A DNA stretch of 64,000 nucleotides from Lachnospiraceae bacterium (GCA_021202075.1 JAJQDT010000147.1:1-64000); one strand, 5' to 3'. Shown: positions 17,263 through 27,327, numbered from the stretch's first letter. Numbers and translations are program-made. The notes: generated by a model not told the origin, from the sequence alone.

Positions 17263-17892
17263 ATGAATAGCTATAATTATGATGATGAATACAACTGGGA
17301 GCAGCGCTCTGTACGCGGACGCAATCCGATGGCAACTGCGGCCGTCACGCTTGGTATCATATCCATTGTTTCGTGTTCTGCTTTCTATATTGCGCTTCCC
17401 TGCGGGGCGCTCGCGATCATCTGTGCCATCCTCTCCCGGGACAACCGACCGATGATCAGTAAAAGCAAAGCCGGCATCGTCTGCGGCATCATCGGAATGA
17501 TTGCGACACTGATTGTTACCGTCTTCTCCTTCCGCTACATCCTCTTTACAGAGGACGGACGCGCCTACCTGGAATACTATTATCAGATGTACACGGGCGA
17601 TCTCGACTTTGATATCGATGAGGCGCTTGGAGGGCTGTTCCCGTTCCTGTATGACTCAGAGAACGCCGATTCCAGGGACACGCAGGACAGCGGCGGTTCA
17701 AATGATGCCGGCGGCAGCAACGGGGATTCGGACTTCGGCGAGGATGGTTCCGGAAACAGCGATGACGGCAGTCAGGAACCCGGCTCCGGAACTGATGGAT
17801 TCCGTGACGATGGCTCCGACTTTGGAGATTCTGAACCGGGCGGCTCATCCCCACAGCAAAATAATTCCGCCGACGAAGGAGGCTTTATCTGA
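17263..17892 (+). CDS. DUF4190-like membrane protein with acidic tail
   Basis: A 209-residue protein. The first 25 residues are Tyr/Asp/Glu-rich and cytoplasmic-looking. Two hydrophobic helices follow (about 24-50 and 63-87) separated by SRDNRPMISKSKAGIVCG, the hairpin arrangement of DUF4190-type proteins. The second half is an extracellular-looking tail of Gly, Ser, Asp and Asn repeats (about 128-205) of low complexity. GGAG lies 8 bases before the chosen ATG. The stop codon overlaps the next start by one base, so the two are translationally coupled. No function can be given. Confidence 0.72.
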   Translation: MNSYNYDDEYNWEQRSVRGRNPMATAAVTLGIISIVSCSAFYIALPCGALAIICAILSRDNRPMISKSKAGIVCGIIGMIATLIVTVFSFRYILFTEDGRAYLEYYYQMYTGDLDFDIDEALGGLFPFLYDSENADSRDTQDSGGSNDAGGSNGDSDFGEDGSGNSDDGSQEPGSGTDGFRDDGSDFGDSEPGGSSPQQNNSADEGGFI

Positions 17893-18611
17893 TGGAACGA
17901 CCTGTTACAAAAGAAATCAAATGCTATGCGCGCTGTGTCCTGAAAAATCAGCACGCCGTACTCGCCGGCGTCACGCTTTTGCTCACTGCGCTGAATCTGG
18001 TGCTGAGTTATCTGGCGCTGATGGCGACCCCTTCCGGGACCGGCATCCTCAGCCTGCTGATTTATTTCGGATGTTCCATTCTGGTCAATATGGTTTACTA
18101 TATTCTTCTCGCCGGGCTGTACCGCATTTATCTGGACATCTGCAACAACCGCTCCTGGCGCTGGACGGATCTGTTTTCCATGTTTACGGAGCATCCGGAG
18201 CCGGTAGCGATCTATTCCGTCCTGCAGTTTATCGTGACCTGGATTTTCATGCAGATCGCCTTCTGGTGGCTGGATGTGATGATTGGACGGCTGTTCTATG
18301 GAGAAGCGACCCAGGTGCTGTTCGCCACAGCGGTGCTGATTATAGCGGGAATTCTGTTCGTCTGCGTTGAGATTTCCTTCTCCATGACACTGTTTATCCA
18401 TGCCGATGACACAAGTCTGTCCTTCCGGGATATGATGTCCGAGAGCTGGTCTCTCATGGACGGCATGCGCGGCCGCTACTTCACCATGCAGCTTTCCTTC
18501 ATCGGGATGTATGCGCTGGCGCTGCTCTCCTTTGGCATCGGCATGCTGTTCGTACAGCCGTATGTGTACACGACATGCGGATATTTCTACAAAAAAATAT
18601 CCGGCCATTAA
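17892..18611 (+). CDS. DUF975-like integral membrane protein
   Basis: A 239-residue protein with about five or six hydrophobic helices and no signal peptide, resembling DUF975 proteins. The N-terminus (PVTKEIKCYARCVLKN) is basic and cytoplasmic. Helices are seen near 23-43, 50-75, 105-128, 140-165 and 205-228. FRDMMSESWSLMDGMRGRYF before the last helix is the kind of amphipathic segment found in that family. It is coupled to the preceding gene by a TGATG overlap. Its last codons contain the terminator hairpin used by the opposite-strand apgM gene. Confidence 0.72.
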   Translation: MERPVTKEIKCYARCVLKNQHAVLAGVTLLLTALNLVLSYLALMATPSGTGILSLLIYFGCSILVNMVYYILLAGLYRIYLDICNNRSWRWTDLFSMFTEHPEPVAIYSVLQFIVTWIFMQIAFWWLDVMIGRLFYGEATQVLFATAVLIIAGILFVCVEISFSMTLFIHADDTSLSFRDMMSESWSLMDGMRGRYFTMQLSFIGMYALALLSFGIGMLFVQPYVYTTCGYFYKKISGH

Positions 18612-18622
18612 AAACCGGATAC
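18591..18622 (-). terminator. Terminator of the apgM operon, inside a convergent gene
   Basis: TATCCGG/CCGGATA stem followed on the minus strand by TTTTTTT. It overlaps the final codons and stop of the DUF975-like gene. Confidence 0.75.
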
Positions 18623-18629
18623 TCGCGAT

Positions 18630-18670
18630 GCCGCGCCATTGCGAAGCAATTTTAAATTTTATTGCGCGGC
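18630..18670. repeat. Family D nested hairpin, copy D2
   Basis: GCCGCGC/GCGCGGC arms with inner TTGC/GCAA pairing, like D1. It lies between convergent genes. Confidence 0.7.
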
Positions 18671-18720
18671 TTTCCACGTTTTCACCATCTGCTCCCGCAG
18701 AAACATCAGAAATAAAAAAT

Positions 18721-19956
18721 TCAGAACTGCTCCGGCTTCTCTAACAGCACATCGATCAGCCGATATCCTTCCGGACGGAAAATCCCGCTCTCCACTGCGG
18801 TGCGCTCACAGTAAAAATTGGGTTCTGTCTGGAGTGTCTTTGTGCTGTCGTAGAGCAGGTACGGGATCGGATCGGAGGTATGGGTGCGGATGCGGATCGG
18901 GGTCGGATGATCCGGCATGACAAGCATCCGGTACGGCTCGCCGGAGGCGTCCATCTGTTCCTTTACAATACGGATAATCCGCTGGTCAAGGTTCTCTATC
19001 GACTGGATTTTTCGCTCCAGGCTGCCCTGGTGCCCCATCTCATCCGGCGCTTCCAGATGCACGTAGGCAAAATCCGCGCCGCCTTTCAGAAGTGCGTCCA
19101 CCGCCGCCTGTGCCTTTCCCTCATAGTTCGTGTTCAGGCCGCCGTTCGCGCCTTCGACAATAATTACCTGCATTCCGGCGCCGATCGCAATGCCTTTGAG
19201 CAGGTCGACCGCCGAAATCATGGTGCCCTTTACCCCGTTCTTTTTTTCAAAGGAATCCACCATCGGCTTCGTGCCCGCGCCCCAGAACCAGCAGCTGTTC
19301 GCCGGATTCAATCCCCTGGCCTTTCGCTCCAGGTTGATCGGATGGTTTGAAAGAATCTCATAGCTGCGCTTCTGCATCGCAAGAAGCGCTTCATCCGCCG
19401 GCAGATACGGGCCGATCACCTCGGTGAGATGGTCGTGCGGCGGAGTCAGCTGCTCCAGGGCAGCGTCCATATGCGGCGCTGCTGCACCCGCTTTGATCAC
19501 ACAGTGGCGGTAGCTGGTTCCCACATAAAACTGATAGGTCTCACTTTCCAGTTCGTCCTGTACTGCCTTGAGCAGAACCGCGGCGTCCTCCGTGCTGATC
19601 TCATCTGAGCTGTGGTCGATGATCCGTTTCTGCTCATAGGGCTCCTCTTCCGTCAGCGTCACCAGATTGCAGCGCATCGCGACGTCGGTATCCTTCATCG
19701 GAACGCCGATGCTCAGAGCCTCCAGCGGAGACCGTCCGGTGTAATACTCACGCGGATTGTAGCCCAGAACCGCCAGATTTGCCGTATCGCTGCCGGGAGC
19801 CATCCCGTCCGGAATCGTCTTTACCAGCCCGATCTCCCCGGTTTTCGCCAGCTCATCCATCGCAGGCGTCACGGCCGCCTCCAGCGGCGTGCGCCCCTCC
19901 AGCGCCTCCTGCGGCTCATCCGCCATGCCGTCTCCCAATATTACTATATATTTCAT
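18721..19956 (-). CDS. ApgM-like protein, probable homoserine kinase
   Basis: A 411-residue member of the cofactor-independent PGM/alkaline phosphatase superfamily, archaeal ApgM branch. ILGDGMAD gives the first metal aspartate, PGSDTANLAVLGYNP the nucleophile serine region, ISAVDLLKGIAIGAGM and HLEAPDEMGHQG the central motifs, and VMPDHPTPI with RTHTSDPIP the last metal ligands. Bacterial members next to homoserine dehydrogenase have been proposed to act as homoserine kinase, and here it directly follows hom. The window also has a true gpmI, so a second glycolytic mutase seems unnecessary. The start is MKYIVILG, with GGAG 6 bases upstream; a start four codons earlier is possible. Confidence 0.85.
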   Translation of the reverse strand: MKYIVILGDGMADEPQEALEGRTPLEAAVTPAMDELAKTGEIGLVKTIPDGMAPGSDTANLAVLGYNPREYYTGRSPLEALSIGVPMKDTDVAMRCNLVTLTEEEPYEQKRIIDHSSDEISTEDAAVLLKAVQDELESETYQFYVGTSYRHCVIKAGAAAPHMDAALEQLTPPHDHLTEVIGPYLPADEALLAMQKRSYEILSNHPINLERKARGLNPANSCWFWGAGTKPMVDSFEKKNGVKGTMISAVDLLKGIAIGAGMQVIIVEGANGGLNTNYEGKAQAAVDALLKGGADFAYVHLEAPDEMGHQGSLERKIQSIENLDQRIIRIVKEQMDASGEPYRMLVMPDHPTPIRIRTHTSDPIPYLLYDSTKTLQTEPNFYCERTAVESGIFRPEGYRLIDVLLEKPEQF

Positions 19957-19997
19957 TTCATTCTCCATCCCTTATCCATCCACGCCTGCCCTGGCAG

Positions 19998-20069
19998 CCC
20001 GTATCGTAATTCCATGTGCATTCTGCCTGTCTGTTTCGCCGATAGCACGATTCAAAAATCCTCGACGCA
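19998..20069 (-). repeat. Family E repeat, copy E2
   Basis: Reverse orientation of E1, with GTCGAGGATTTTTGAATCG and ending ATTACGATACGGG. It lies in the hom-apgM gap. The flank CTGGCAGCCCGTATCGT is repeated at 20165-20181. Confidence 0.88.
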
Positions 20070-20241
20070 GCATAACCCCGACAGCCAGAATAAAATCCCA
20101 TGCGTTCTCTTTTCTTTTGCAGTCAGCACCATCAGAATACTGATCACACCCATACCCTGTACAGTCTGGCAGCCCGTATCGTTATAGCATACAGATCATC
20201 CATGGCATTGCGCATTGAAGAAATCACACATTGACTAAATA

Positions 20242-21456
20242 CTACGCCCGGATCCGGATCATCCCGAGAATCCGCTCTTCCAGCTTCGCCGCGCACTCCT
20301 GATAGTGCGCCTCCGTCATCACCGATGTGATGAATCCGTATTCGTCCGGCAGATCCGCCTGGACAACCGAGATTGCGCCAAATACACGCTCGACCTCTTC
20401 CCGGCTGCGCACATCGCCCGCGACGCGGACAAAGAACTGCTTCTCTGTCTCAGAGACCGGCTGCAGCTCCTGCTTTTCGGGGCTCCAGTCGGACATCACG
20501 CTGCGGCCCAATGTCTGCGCCTCCTCGATGACATCCGCCACGACTGCGCTCGCGGTCGCCTCTTTGCCGGCGCCCTGCCCGTAAAACATCGCGTCGCCGA
20601 GCATATTTCCGTGCACGAAGATCGCGTTAAACACGCCATTCACAAAATAGAGCGGGTCCGTTTTCTTTACAAGGAACGGAGCGACCATCGCGATGACCCT
20701 GTCGTCCTCCTTGTGACTGTAAGCCAACAGACGGATCGCCATTCCCAGCTCTTTCGCGTAGCGCACCTCCGCCGAAGTAATTTTCGTGATTCCTTCCGTA
20801 TAGACATCCGTATAATCCACGCGTTTTCCATACGCCAGAGAGGACAGGATCGCAATCTTGCGGCAGGCGTCATGCCCTTCCACATCCGCTTCCGGGTTGC
20901 GCTCCGCATATCCCTTCTGCTGCGCCTCACGCAGTACATCGTCAAATTCCAGTCCCTCATCGGACATTTTGGTCAGAATATAGTTGGTCGTACCATTTAC
21001 GATACCGGTAATCTCATCGATCACGTCCGCGCCGAGTGACGTGCGCAATGGGCGGATGATCGGGATCCCGCCTCCGCAGCTTGCTTCAAACAGATAACTC
21101 ACCTGATGGGCTTTCGCAGTCTCCAGAAGCTCCGTTCCGTGACGCGCGACCAGCTCCTTATTTGACGTACACGCACTCTTTCCGGCCTCCAGGGCGCGTT
21201 TCGTAAACGGATAAGACGGATTCAGTCCGCCCATCGTCTCCACGACGATGCGCACCTCCGGGTCGTTGATGATCACGTCATAGTCATGCACAAGCTTTTC
21301 CTGTACCGGATCGCCCGGAAACTCCCGCAGATCAAGAACATATTTCACCCGCAGATCCACGCCGGTCTTTGCCAGAATACTGTCATGGTTCGTCTCGATC
21401 ACCTTTACAACTCCGGAGCCAACGGTTCCATACCCTAAAACTGCTACTGCTATCAT
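20242..21456 (-). CDS. hom: Homoserine dehydrogenase
   Basis: Reduces aspartate semialdehyde to homoserine, the branch to threonine and methionine. The 404-residue protein has an N-terminal NAD(P)-binding domain (VAVLGYGTVGSGVVKVI), the catalytic region with TSNKELVARHG and FEASCGGGIPIIRPLR, then GIVNGTTNYILTKM and the conserved NPEADVEGHDACRKIAIL. The last 80 residues form an ACT domain (FFVRVAGDV onwards). The start is set by GAGGAG 6 bases upstream; an in-frame extension has no family likeness. Operon order is ACT protein, hom, apgM. Confidence 0.96.
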   Translation of the reverse strand: MIAVAVLGYGTVGSGVVKVIETNHDSILAKTGVDLRVKYVLDLREFPGDPVQEKLVHDYDVIINDPEVRIVVETMGGLNPSYPFTKRALEAGKSACTSNKELVARHGTELLETAKAHQVSYLFEASCGGGIPIIRPLRTSLGADVIDEITGIVNGTTNYILTKMSDEGLEFDDVLREAQQKGYAERNPEADVEGHDACRKIAILSSLAYGKRVDYTDVYTEGITKITSAEVRYAKELGMAIRLLAYSHKEDDRVIAMVAPFLVKKTDPLYFVNGVFNAIFVHGNMLGDAMFYGQGAGKEATASAVVADVIEEAQTLGRSVMSDWSPEKQELQPVSETEKQFFVRVAGDVRSREEVERVFGAISVVQADLPDEYGFITSVMTEAHYQECAAKLEERILGMIRIRA

Positions 21457-21663
21457 AGTAATCTCCTCATTTCTTCTATACCTGAACGTATTCCATTTGC
21501 AGGTAAAATTTTGCATTCCTGTCTCTATAGGAAACAACATTTGTCATCTCATTCTGAATCCATTCAGCCAAAACTGAACTTCAGAAGGATTCGAAAATAA
21601 CACACGTATGTTTAAATCCGCATTACCTGAAATAAGCTCTCCTCATCATCAGGCAAACACATT

Positions 21664-22122
21664 TCACTCACGCGCCAGTATTTTCAGATACTGCACACCT
21701 TCCTTCGACTCAATCGTCTCGATCATACTCGAGATGTCTCCGGTCGACGGGAGCACCTCCACACTGAGCGTGAGCATCGCGACCCCGTTCGTCGGGATGC
21801 TCTGATGAATCGTCAGAATATTCGCGTGATAATCTGCCACTACATGGAGCACGTCGGACAGAAGCCCGGGTTCATCATGCATCTGCAACAAAAAAGTAAA
21901 GTTTTTCCCCTTTACCGTATCGCGAAATGGGAAAATATCTTCCTTATATTTGTAGAAGGAGCTCCGGCTGATGCCCACCGCGTCCGCCGCCTCCTGTACC
22001 GTAGAAGCTCGTCCGGTCTCCAGAAGACGCTTCGCCTCCACGACCTTCATCAAAACCTCCGGCACGGCCTTCTCCTTCACCACATAATATTTTGAACCAT
22101 CCGGCATCTTCGAATCCCCCAT
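21664..22122 (-). CDS. ACT domain-containing protein, PheB/UPF0735 type
   Basis: A 152-residue protein of the UPF0735 family. Residues about 20-65 form a winged or simple helix-turn-helix (EAKRLLETGRASTVQEAADAV, then GISRSSFYKYKEDIFPF), and residues about 72-152 an ACT domain (FLLQMHDEPGLLSDVLHVVADY). ACT domains bind amino acids. Lying just before hom, it is a candidate sensor of threonine or a related amino acid, but its target is unknown. The first ATG has weak spacing; a start five codons later, after GGGGA, is equally possible. Confidence 0.85.
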   Translation of the reverse strand: MGDSKMPDGSKYYVVKEKAVPEVLMKVVEAKRLLETGRASTVQEAADAVGISRSSFYKYKEDIFPFRDTVKGKNFTFLLQMHDEPGLLSDVLHVVADYHANILTIHQSIPTNGVAMLTLSVEVLPSTGDISSMIETIESKEGVQYLKILARE

Positions 22123-22271
22123 CTGTCATCCGCTTCAAAACACACAAGTATCTCGTAAAAACAGCCCCTGTAAATCGCGCAAAAAAATTGCCTTCTTTGG
22201 CTGCCGGATGCGACAGACCGCAAAAGCAGATGGTGTTTGCACCACAAGAACATTTGTGTACCACGGATGGA

Positions 22272-22300
22272 ATCTTACCATACTTCATGAAAGGATGCAA
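22272..22300 (-). promoter_or_regulatory. Promoter of the ACT-hom-apgM operon
   Basis: Minus strand: TTGCAT, 17-base spacer, TAAGAT, about 145 bases before the ACT gene. Confidence 0.65.
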
Positions 22301-22379
22301 GTAAAAATTAACTGACAAGATGTTTCGTAAATCTTTTCGTGAAATTTTACTAATATGCATTTTGAAGCACAAAATCGAA

Positions 22380-22646
22380 CTAGTAGACCGTATCGTAAGT
22401 ACTTGTGCATAATGCGTAGGATGTTTTGTCGAGAGTGCGATGCAAAAACCGCAGGCGTAGCGGGGCGCTGAACGGTCCTGCGTGCCAGTGGCACGCGTTT
22501 AGGACGGACCGGAGCGAAGCGGAGACCCAGTGGACGTTCGCCTAGCGCCGACCGAAGCGGAGCGGAGACCGTCGAGGATTTTTGCATCGTGCTATCGGCG
22601 AAACAGGCAAGCAGAATGCACATGGAATTACGATACGGGCTACTAG
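22380..22646. mobile_element. MITE-like element with 19-bp terminal inverted repeats
   Basis: Left end CTAGTAGACCGTATCGTAA (22380-22398) and right end TTACGATACGGGCTACTAG (22628-22646) match at 18 of 19 positions when inverted. The right arm is family E copy E3 (22571-22639) and the left arm a diverged inverted E copy (22388-22450). Between them is family G sequence with two related units rich in CGGAGCGGAGAC. There is no transposase. It fills most of the 624-base gap between ACT and prfB genes. Confidence 0.7.
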
Positions 22647-22670
22647 CATTCCGAAATGGAAAGATAACCA

Positions 22671-22724
22671 GAAAAACTCCAGTCGGAGACTGTTATAAAT
22701 ACAGTGTCCGGCCGAAGTTTTTTT
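22671..22724 (-). terminator. Terminator of the secA-prfB transcript
   Basis: Minus strand AAAAACTTCGGCCGGACACTG pairs imperfectly with CAGTCTCCGACTGGAGTTTTT. It lies just after the prfB stop. Confidence 0.7.
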
Positions 22725-22746
22725 CAAAATCAATGTGTTTCGTTTT

Positions 22747-23878
22747 TTACTCCGCCTGCTCCAGGGGTTTTCCGCCCAGGGATACCCACTTCAGATAGGC
22801 ATTGATAAACGGATCGAGCGCCCCGTCCATGACCGCGTCCACATTGCCGGTCTCTTCGCCGGTGCGCAGATCCTTGACCATCTTGTATGGCTGCATGACG
22901 TAAGAACGGATCTGGTTGCCCCAGCCAATCTCCTTCACTTCGCCGCGGATATCCGAAGCCTTTTCCGCATTCTCCTGCTCCCGCAGCAGAAGCAGCTTCG
23001 TTTTGAGCATCTGCATCGCCTTGTCCTTGTTCTGAAACTGGGAGCGCTCATTCTGGCAGGTCACCACAATCCCCGTCGGCAGATGCGTGATGCGAATCGC
23101 GGAGGACGTCTTGTTGATGTGCTGTCCGCCCGCGCCGCTGGAGCGGTACGTGTCGATGCGCAGCTCGTCCGGATTGATCTCAATATCCGGATCCTTTTCC
23201 AGAACGGGCATGACCTCGCAGCTCACAAAGGAGGTCTGCCGCTTGCCCGCCGCGTTGAACGGAGAAATCCGCACCAACCGGTGAACCCCTTTTTCAGACT
23301 TCAGGTAGCCATAGGCCTTTGCGCCGTTCACCTGAAACGTCACCGATTTAATCCCGGCCTCCTCGCCGTCCAGAAAATCAAGAACCTCCAGCTGGTAGCC
23401 CTTCTTTTCCGCCCACCGCGTATACATCCGGTACAGCATGGAAGCCCAGTCGCAGGACTCCGTGCCGCCCGCGCCCGCGTGCAGCGTCACGATCGCGTTA
23501 TCCTCATCGTACTCCCCCGAGAGCAGTGTCTTGATACGGATATCATCCAGTGTTTTCTGGAACTGATCCAGCATCTCCTGAATCTCAGGAAGCACGGACG
23601 CGTCATTTTCCTCGTAACCCATCTCGATCAGAAGCTCGATCTCCTCATACTCATCCTGCAGCTGTTTGCAGGTCGCCACATCCTCCTTCAGACTTGCAAG
23701 TGTCTTCATCGACTCCTGTGACTGCTCCGGATTGTCCCAGAAATCCGGTTCCTCCATCCGTCGCTCCAGCTCCTGAATCCTCTGTTCCTTGTTTACAAGG
23801 TCAAAGTGAATCCCTCACTTCCACTAATGGTTTTGTGTAGCTGTTTAAAATTGCTTTGAACTGGTCAAGTTCTACCAT
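22747..23878 (-). CDS. prfB: Peptide chain release factor 2 with programmed frameshift
   Basis: Recognises UGA and UAA stop codons and triggers peptide release. The gene starts at ATG 23878 and encodes 25 residues to an in-frame TGA at 23803-23801. The context CTT-TGA-C with AGGGAT upstream is the classical +1 frameshift site, after which 351 more residues follow. The total of about 376 residues fits RF2. The GGQ loop is seen as SSGAGGQHINKTSSAIRITHLPTGI, and the stop-recognition region lies before it. Low RF2 makes ribosomes shift and so raises RF2. It lies 105 bases after secA with no terminator between. Confidence 0.96.
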
Positions 23879-23983
23879 TGTGTCACCTTCTTTCTTTATA
23901 GTTAAAAACGCGCGGCTCAATTTACGTTTTCAAATTCTGCAGCCGCTATTGTATCACAAGTTGATTCCTCGGACACACTTTCG

Positions 23984-26557
23984 CTACGCCCGGCGTCCGC
24001 AGCACTGCTTGTACTTCTTGCCACTGCCGCAGGGGCACGGATCGTTGGGGTAGATCTTTTCAGAGACGCGTTTTTTGGGAGCGCGCGGACCGGAGTCGTC
24101 TTTGTTCGTGCCGGTCACCTTTGCGACCTCCTCGCGCTCGACCTTCTGTTCTACCTTGATGTGATAGAGCAGGCGCACAGTATCCTGCTGGATGCCTGCG
24201 GTCATCTCGTCGAACATCTCGTAGGCGCTCATCTTGTACTCTACCTTCGGGTCGCGCTGGCCGTAGGCCTGCAGGCCGATGCCCTGGCGGAGCTGATCCA
24301 TATCGTCGATGTGATCCATCCACTTGCGGTCGATGACTCTCAGCAGAATCACGCGCTCCATCTCGCGGAATTTTTCGTTATCGCCGACCTCGGCTTCTTT
24401 TGCCTCATAAAGCTTTAATGCTTCCTCTTTCAAAAATGTTTTCAGCGCATCCTTGCCTGAGATGGACGCAGTGCGCTCCTCCGTAATGGGGGAAAACGGA
24501 ATGGTCGGGAGCAGAAGGTTGTTCAGCTCCGCCAGGTCCCAGTTCTCTTTCTCATTGTCACTGCAGCTTCTGTCTACGGCGCGGTCAATGATATCCTCCG
24601 CCATCTTCAGGATGGAGTCACGCATGCTCTCGCCGTCGAGTACCCGGCGGCGCTCCGCGTACATAATCTCACGCTGCTCGTTGTTGACCTGGTCGTACTC
24701 AAGAAGGTTTTTACGGATACCGAAGTTGTTGCTCTCAATCTTCATCTGCGCCTTTTCAATCGCACTGGAGAGCATCTTGTGCTCAATCTGCTCGCCCTCC
24801 TGTACGCCGAGGGATTTGAAGACATTCATCATCTTCTCAGAACCGAACAGGCGCATCAGATCGTCTTCCAGAGAAATATAGAATCTGGACTCGCCCGGGT
24901 CGCCCTGACGGCCGGAACGGCCGCGCAGCTGGTTATCGATACGGCGGGACTCATGGCGCTCGGTGCCGATGATTTTCAGGCCGCCCGCTGCCCTTGCCTC
25001 GTCGTCCAGCTTGATATCCGTACCACGGCCGGCCATGTTCGTCGCGATGGTCACGGTACCGTGAATACCGGCCTCCGCCACGATCTCCGCCTCCATCTCG
25101 TGGAACTTCGCGTTCAGAACCTGATGCTTGATGCCCTCGCGCTTCAGGAGATTACTGATCAGCTCGGATACCTCAATCGTAATCGTGCCGACCAGCACCG
25201 GCTGGTCTTTGGCGTGCGCTTCCTTGACCGCCTCGACTACGGCGCGGTATTTTTCCTTCTGGGTCATATAGACCGCGTCTTCGTGGTCCACACGGATGAC
25301 CGGAACATTCGTCGGAATCGCGATGACATCCATGCCGTAGATGTCGCGGAACTCCTCTTCCTCGGTCAGAGCCGTACCGGTCATGCCGGCCTTCTTTTCG
25401 TATTTATTAAAGAAATTCTGGAAGGTAATCGTCGCAAGCGTCTTGCTCTCCCGCTTTACCTTCACATGCTCCTTCGCTTCAATTGCCTGGTGCAGGCCGT
25501 CGGAATAGCGGCGTCCCGGCATGATACGGCCGGTAAACTCGTCGACGATCAGAACCTCATCGTCCTTCACCACATAATCCTGGTCGCGGAACATCAGGTA
25601 GTTCGCGCGCAGCGCCAGATCGACGTTGTGCTGGATCTCCAGGTTCTCCGCGTCAGAGAAGTTATCAATCTTGAAAAACTTCTCGACCTTCTCGATGCCG
25701 TCCTGCGTCAGCGTGACCAGCTTGTCCTTCTCATTGACAATAAAATCGCCGGTCTCCGTGATTTCCTCGCCCATGATGGCGGTCATCTTCGTGACCTCGC
25801 CGCTCGCCTCGCCTCTCTGGAGCTGTCTGGCAAGAATGTCGCAGACCTCGTAGAGCTTCGTGGATTTACCGCTCTGCCCGGAAATAATCAGAGGCGTCCG
25901 CGCCTCATCGATCAGAACCGAGTCGACTTCGTCGATAATCGCGTAGACCAGGCCGCGCTGCACCAGCTGTTCCTTGTAAATCACCATGTTATCACGCAGG
26001 TAATCGAAACCGTCCTCGTTGTTCGTGATATAGGTGATGTCGCAGGCGTACTGCTCGCGGCGCTCATCGTTGTTCATCGAATTCAGTATGCAGCCGACGG
26101 TCAGCCCGAGGAAACGGTGCACCGCACCCATCCATTCCGCGTCACGGCTCGCCAGATAATCATTGACCGTGATGATATGCACGCCCCGTCCGGTCAGCGC
26201 ATTCAGATAAGCCGGGCACGTCGAAACCAGCGTTTTACCTTCACCGGTGCGCATCTCTGCGATACGGCCCTGATGAAGAATGATACCGCCGATCAGCTGC
26301 ACCCGGTAATGCTCCATGCCGAGCACACGCCGCGCCGCCTCGCGCACCACCGCGAATGCCTCCGGCAGCAAATCATCGAGCGTCTCGCCGTTCGCGTAGC
26401 GCTCCTTAAACTCCGGCGTCTTCGCCTGCAGCTGCTCGTCCGAGAGCGCCATCATATCGGGCCGCAATGCTTCTATCCTGTCCACAATCGGCTCAATGCG
26501 CTTCAGCTCATGATCGCTGTGGGTACCAAAGAGTTTTTTTACAAAATCAAATGCCAT
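23984..26557 (-). CDS. secA: Protein translocase ATPase SecA
   Basis: Motor that pushes unfolded proteins through SecYEG. The 857-residue protein starts at [11 protein letters not shown], with GGAG 8 bases upstream; the 92 codons open before it have no homology and span the promoter. Walker A appears as [20 protein letters not shown], split MRTGEGKT, the DEAD motif as [15 protein letters not shown], and the second helicase domain as [13 protein letters not shown] and [13 protein letters not shown]. The C-terminal zinc motif [13 protein letters not shown] is intact, so SecB-like or lipid contacts may use it. prfB follows on the same strand. Confidence 0.98.
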   Translation of the reverse strand: MAFDFVKKLFGTHSDHELKRIEPIVDRIEALRPDMMALSDEQLQAKTPEFKERYANGETLDDLLPEAFAVVREAARRVLGMEHYRVQLIGGIILHQGRIAEMRTGEGKTLVSTCPAYLNALTGRGVHIITVNDYLASRDAEWMGAVHRFLGLTVGCILNSMNNDERREQYACDITYITNNEDGFDYLRDNMVIYKEQLVQRGLVYAIIDEVDSVLIDEARTPLIISGQSGKSTKLYEVCDILARQLQRGEASGEVTKMTAIMGEEITETGDFIVNEKDKLVTLTQDGIEKVEKFFKIDNFSDAENLEIQHNVDLALRANYLMFRDQDYVVKDDEVLIVDEFTGRIMPGRRYSDGLHQAIEAKEHVKVKRESKTLATITFQNFFNKYEKKAGMTGTALTEEEEFRDIYGMDVIAIPTNVPVIRVDHEDAVYMTQKEKYRAVVEAVKEAHAKDQPVLVGTITIEVSELISNLLKREGIKHQVLNAKFHEMEAEIVAEAGIHGTVTIATNMAGRGTDIKLDDEARAAGGLKIIGTERHESRRIDNQLRGRSGRQGDPGESRFYISLEDDLMRLFGSEKMMNVFKSLGVQEGEQIEHKMLSSAIEKAQMKIESNNFGIRKNLLEYDQVNNEQREIMYAERRRVLDGESMRDSILKMAEDIIDRAVDRSCSDNEKENWDLAELNNLLLPTIPFSPITEERTASISGKDALKTFLKEEALKLYEAKEAEVGDNEKFREMERVILLRVIDRKWMDHIDDMDQLRQGIGLQAYGQRDPKVEYKMSAYEMFDEMTAGIQQDTVRLLYHIKVEQKVEREEVAKVTGTNKDDSGPRAPKKRVSEKIYPNDPCPCGSGKKYKQCCGRRA

Positions 26558-26613
26558 TGCAAATCTCCAATCCTGAAAAAATATCCTGTCATCCAATTTC
26601 ACTGACAGCACAC

Positions 26614-26642
26614 ATTCTAACACTAAATGAAGCAAAGGGCAA
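26614..26642 (-). promoter_or_regulatory. Sigma-A promoter of secA
   Basis: Minus strand: TTGCCC, 17-base spacer, TAGAAT, about 60 bases upstream of the chosen secA start. Confidence 0.7.
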
Positions 26643-26660
26643 GAATTTATTCGAAATAAG

Positions 26661-26742
26661 ACAGGGAGAGTCCTCTCTCCTGGTCCGCTGTACCAGGCGT
26701 GAACAGCAAGGCTGCAAATTTCCACTCGCATCTGTGTACATA
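26661..26742 (-). repeat. Family C post-terminator repeat, copy C1
   Basis: Minus strand begins TTATGTACACAGATGCGAG, continues GGAAATTTGC, holds an imperfect GCAGC/GCTG hairpin and ends with a GGACCAGGAGAGAGG stretch. It starts directly after the rplT operon terminator. Confidence 0.75.
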
Positions 26743-26795
26743 AGAAAAGCACACCCCTCCTGCCGCTTCTGCAGTAAATCGGAATGTGCTTTTCT
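26743..26795. terminator. Terminator of infC-rpmI-rplT
   Basis: AGAAAAGCACA and TGTGCTTTTCT arms around a GC-rich loop. T-runs on both strands, about 135 bases after the rplT stop. Confidence 0.75.
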
Positions 26796-26931
26796 ACCTG
26801 AAACAAAACCGCCCGGAAAGCTTTGATGCGCAATGTTCTTCAATAGACTGATACCGTAAAAGCAGGTGCATCATACACAGAAAAATACGATACTGTCTGC
26901 CAGCTGACCCGGCGGTCTGCGCGATATCAGA

Positions 26932-27297
26932 TTATGCCGCTTCCGCAACCTTCGTCTTCGCGAGCTCTACCAGTGTCGTAAAGCCTTCCGCGTCATTGAC
27001 TGCCATATCCGCGAGAACCTTCCGGTTCAGGTCGACGCCGGCCAGCTTCAGTCCATACATAAACTTGCTGTAGGACAGGCCATTCAGGCGCGCGCCCGCG
27101 TTGATACGGGCGATCCAGAGCTGACGGAACTGACGCTTCTTCTGCTTTCTTCCGGCGTAGGAGCTGGTCAGCGCACGCATGACGGACTGCTTCGCGATCC
27201 GATACTGCTTCGATCTGGCTCCTCTGTAGCCCTTCGCAAGCTTCAGCACACGATTGTGTTTCTTTCTTCTGTTTATACCACCTTTAATTCTAGCCAT
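26932..27297 (-). CDS. rplT: 50S ribosomal protein L20
   Basis: Large-subunit assembly protein, 121 residues, slightly longer than the usual 117-119. The basic N-terminal arm ([27 protein letters not shown], here described rather than quoted in full) and the globular part with [11 protein letters not shown] and [11 protein letters not shown] are family hallmarks. In Firmicutes L20 represses its own operon by binding the leader. Third gene of infC-rpmI-rplT. Confidence 0.98.
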   Translation of the reverse strand: MARIKGGINRRKKHNRVLKLAKGYRGARSKQYRIAKQSVMRALTSSYAGRKQKKRQFRQLWIARINAGARLNGLSYSKFMYGLKLAGVDLNRKVLADMAVNDAEGFTTLVELAKTKVAEAA

Positions 27298-27327
27298 CTC
27301 TTAATTCCTCCTTCGGATTTCTGTCGT

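Noticed and set aside
17111..22639. Family E copies as a possible CRISPR array
   Set aside because: Copies are far apart and in both orientations; there are no regular spacers and no cas genes.
24779..26605. Long plus-strand open frame opposite secA
   Set aside because: It mirrors secA codons on the other strand, has no ribosome site and no protein family likeness.
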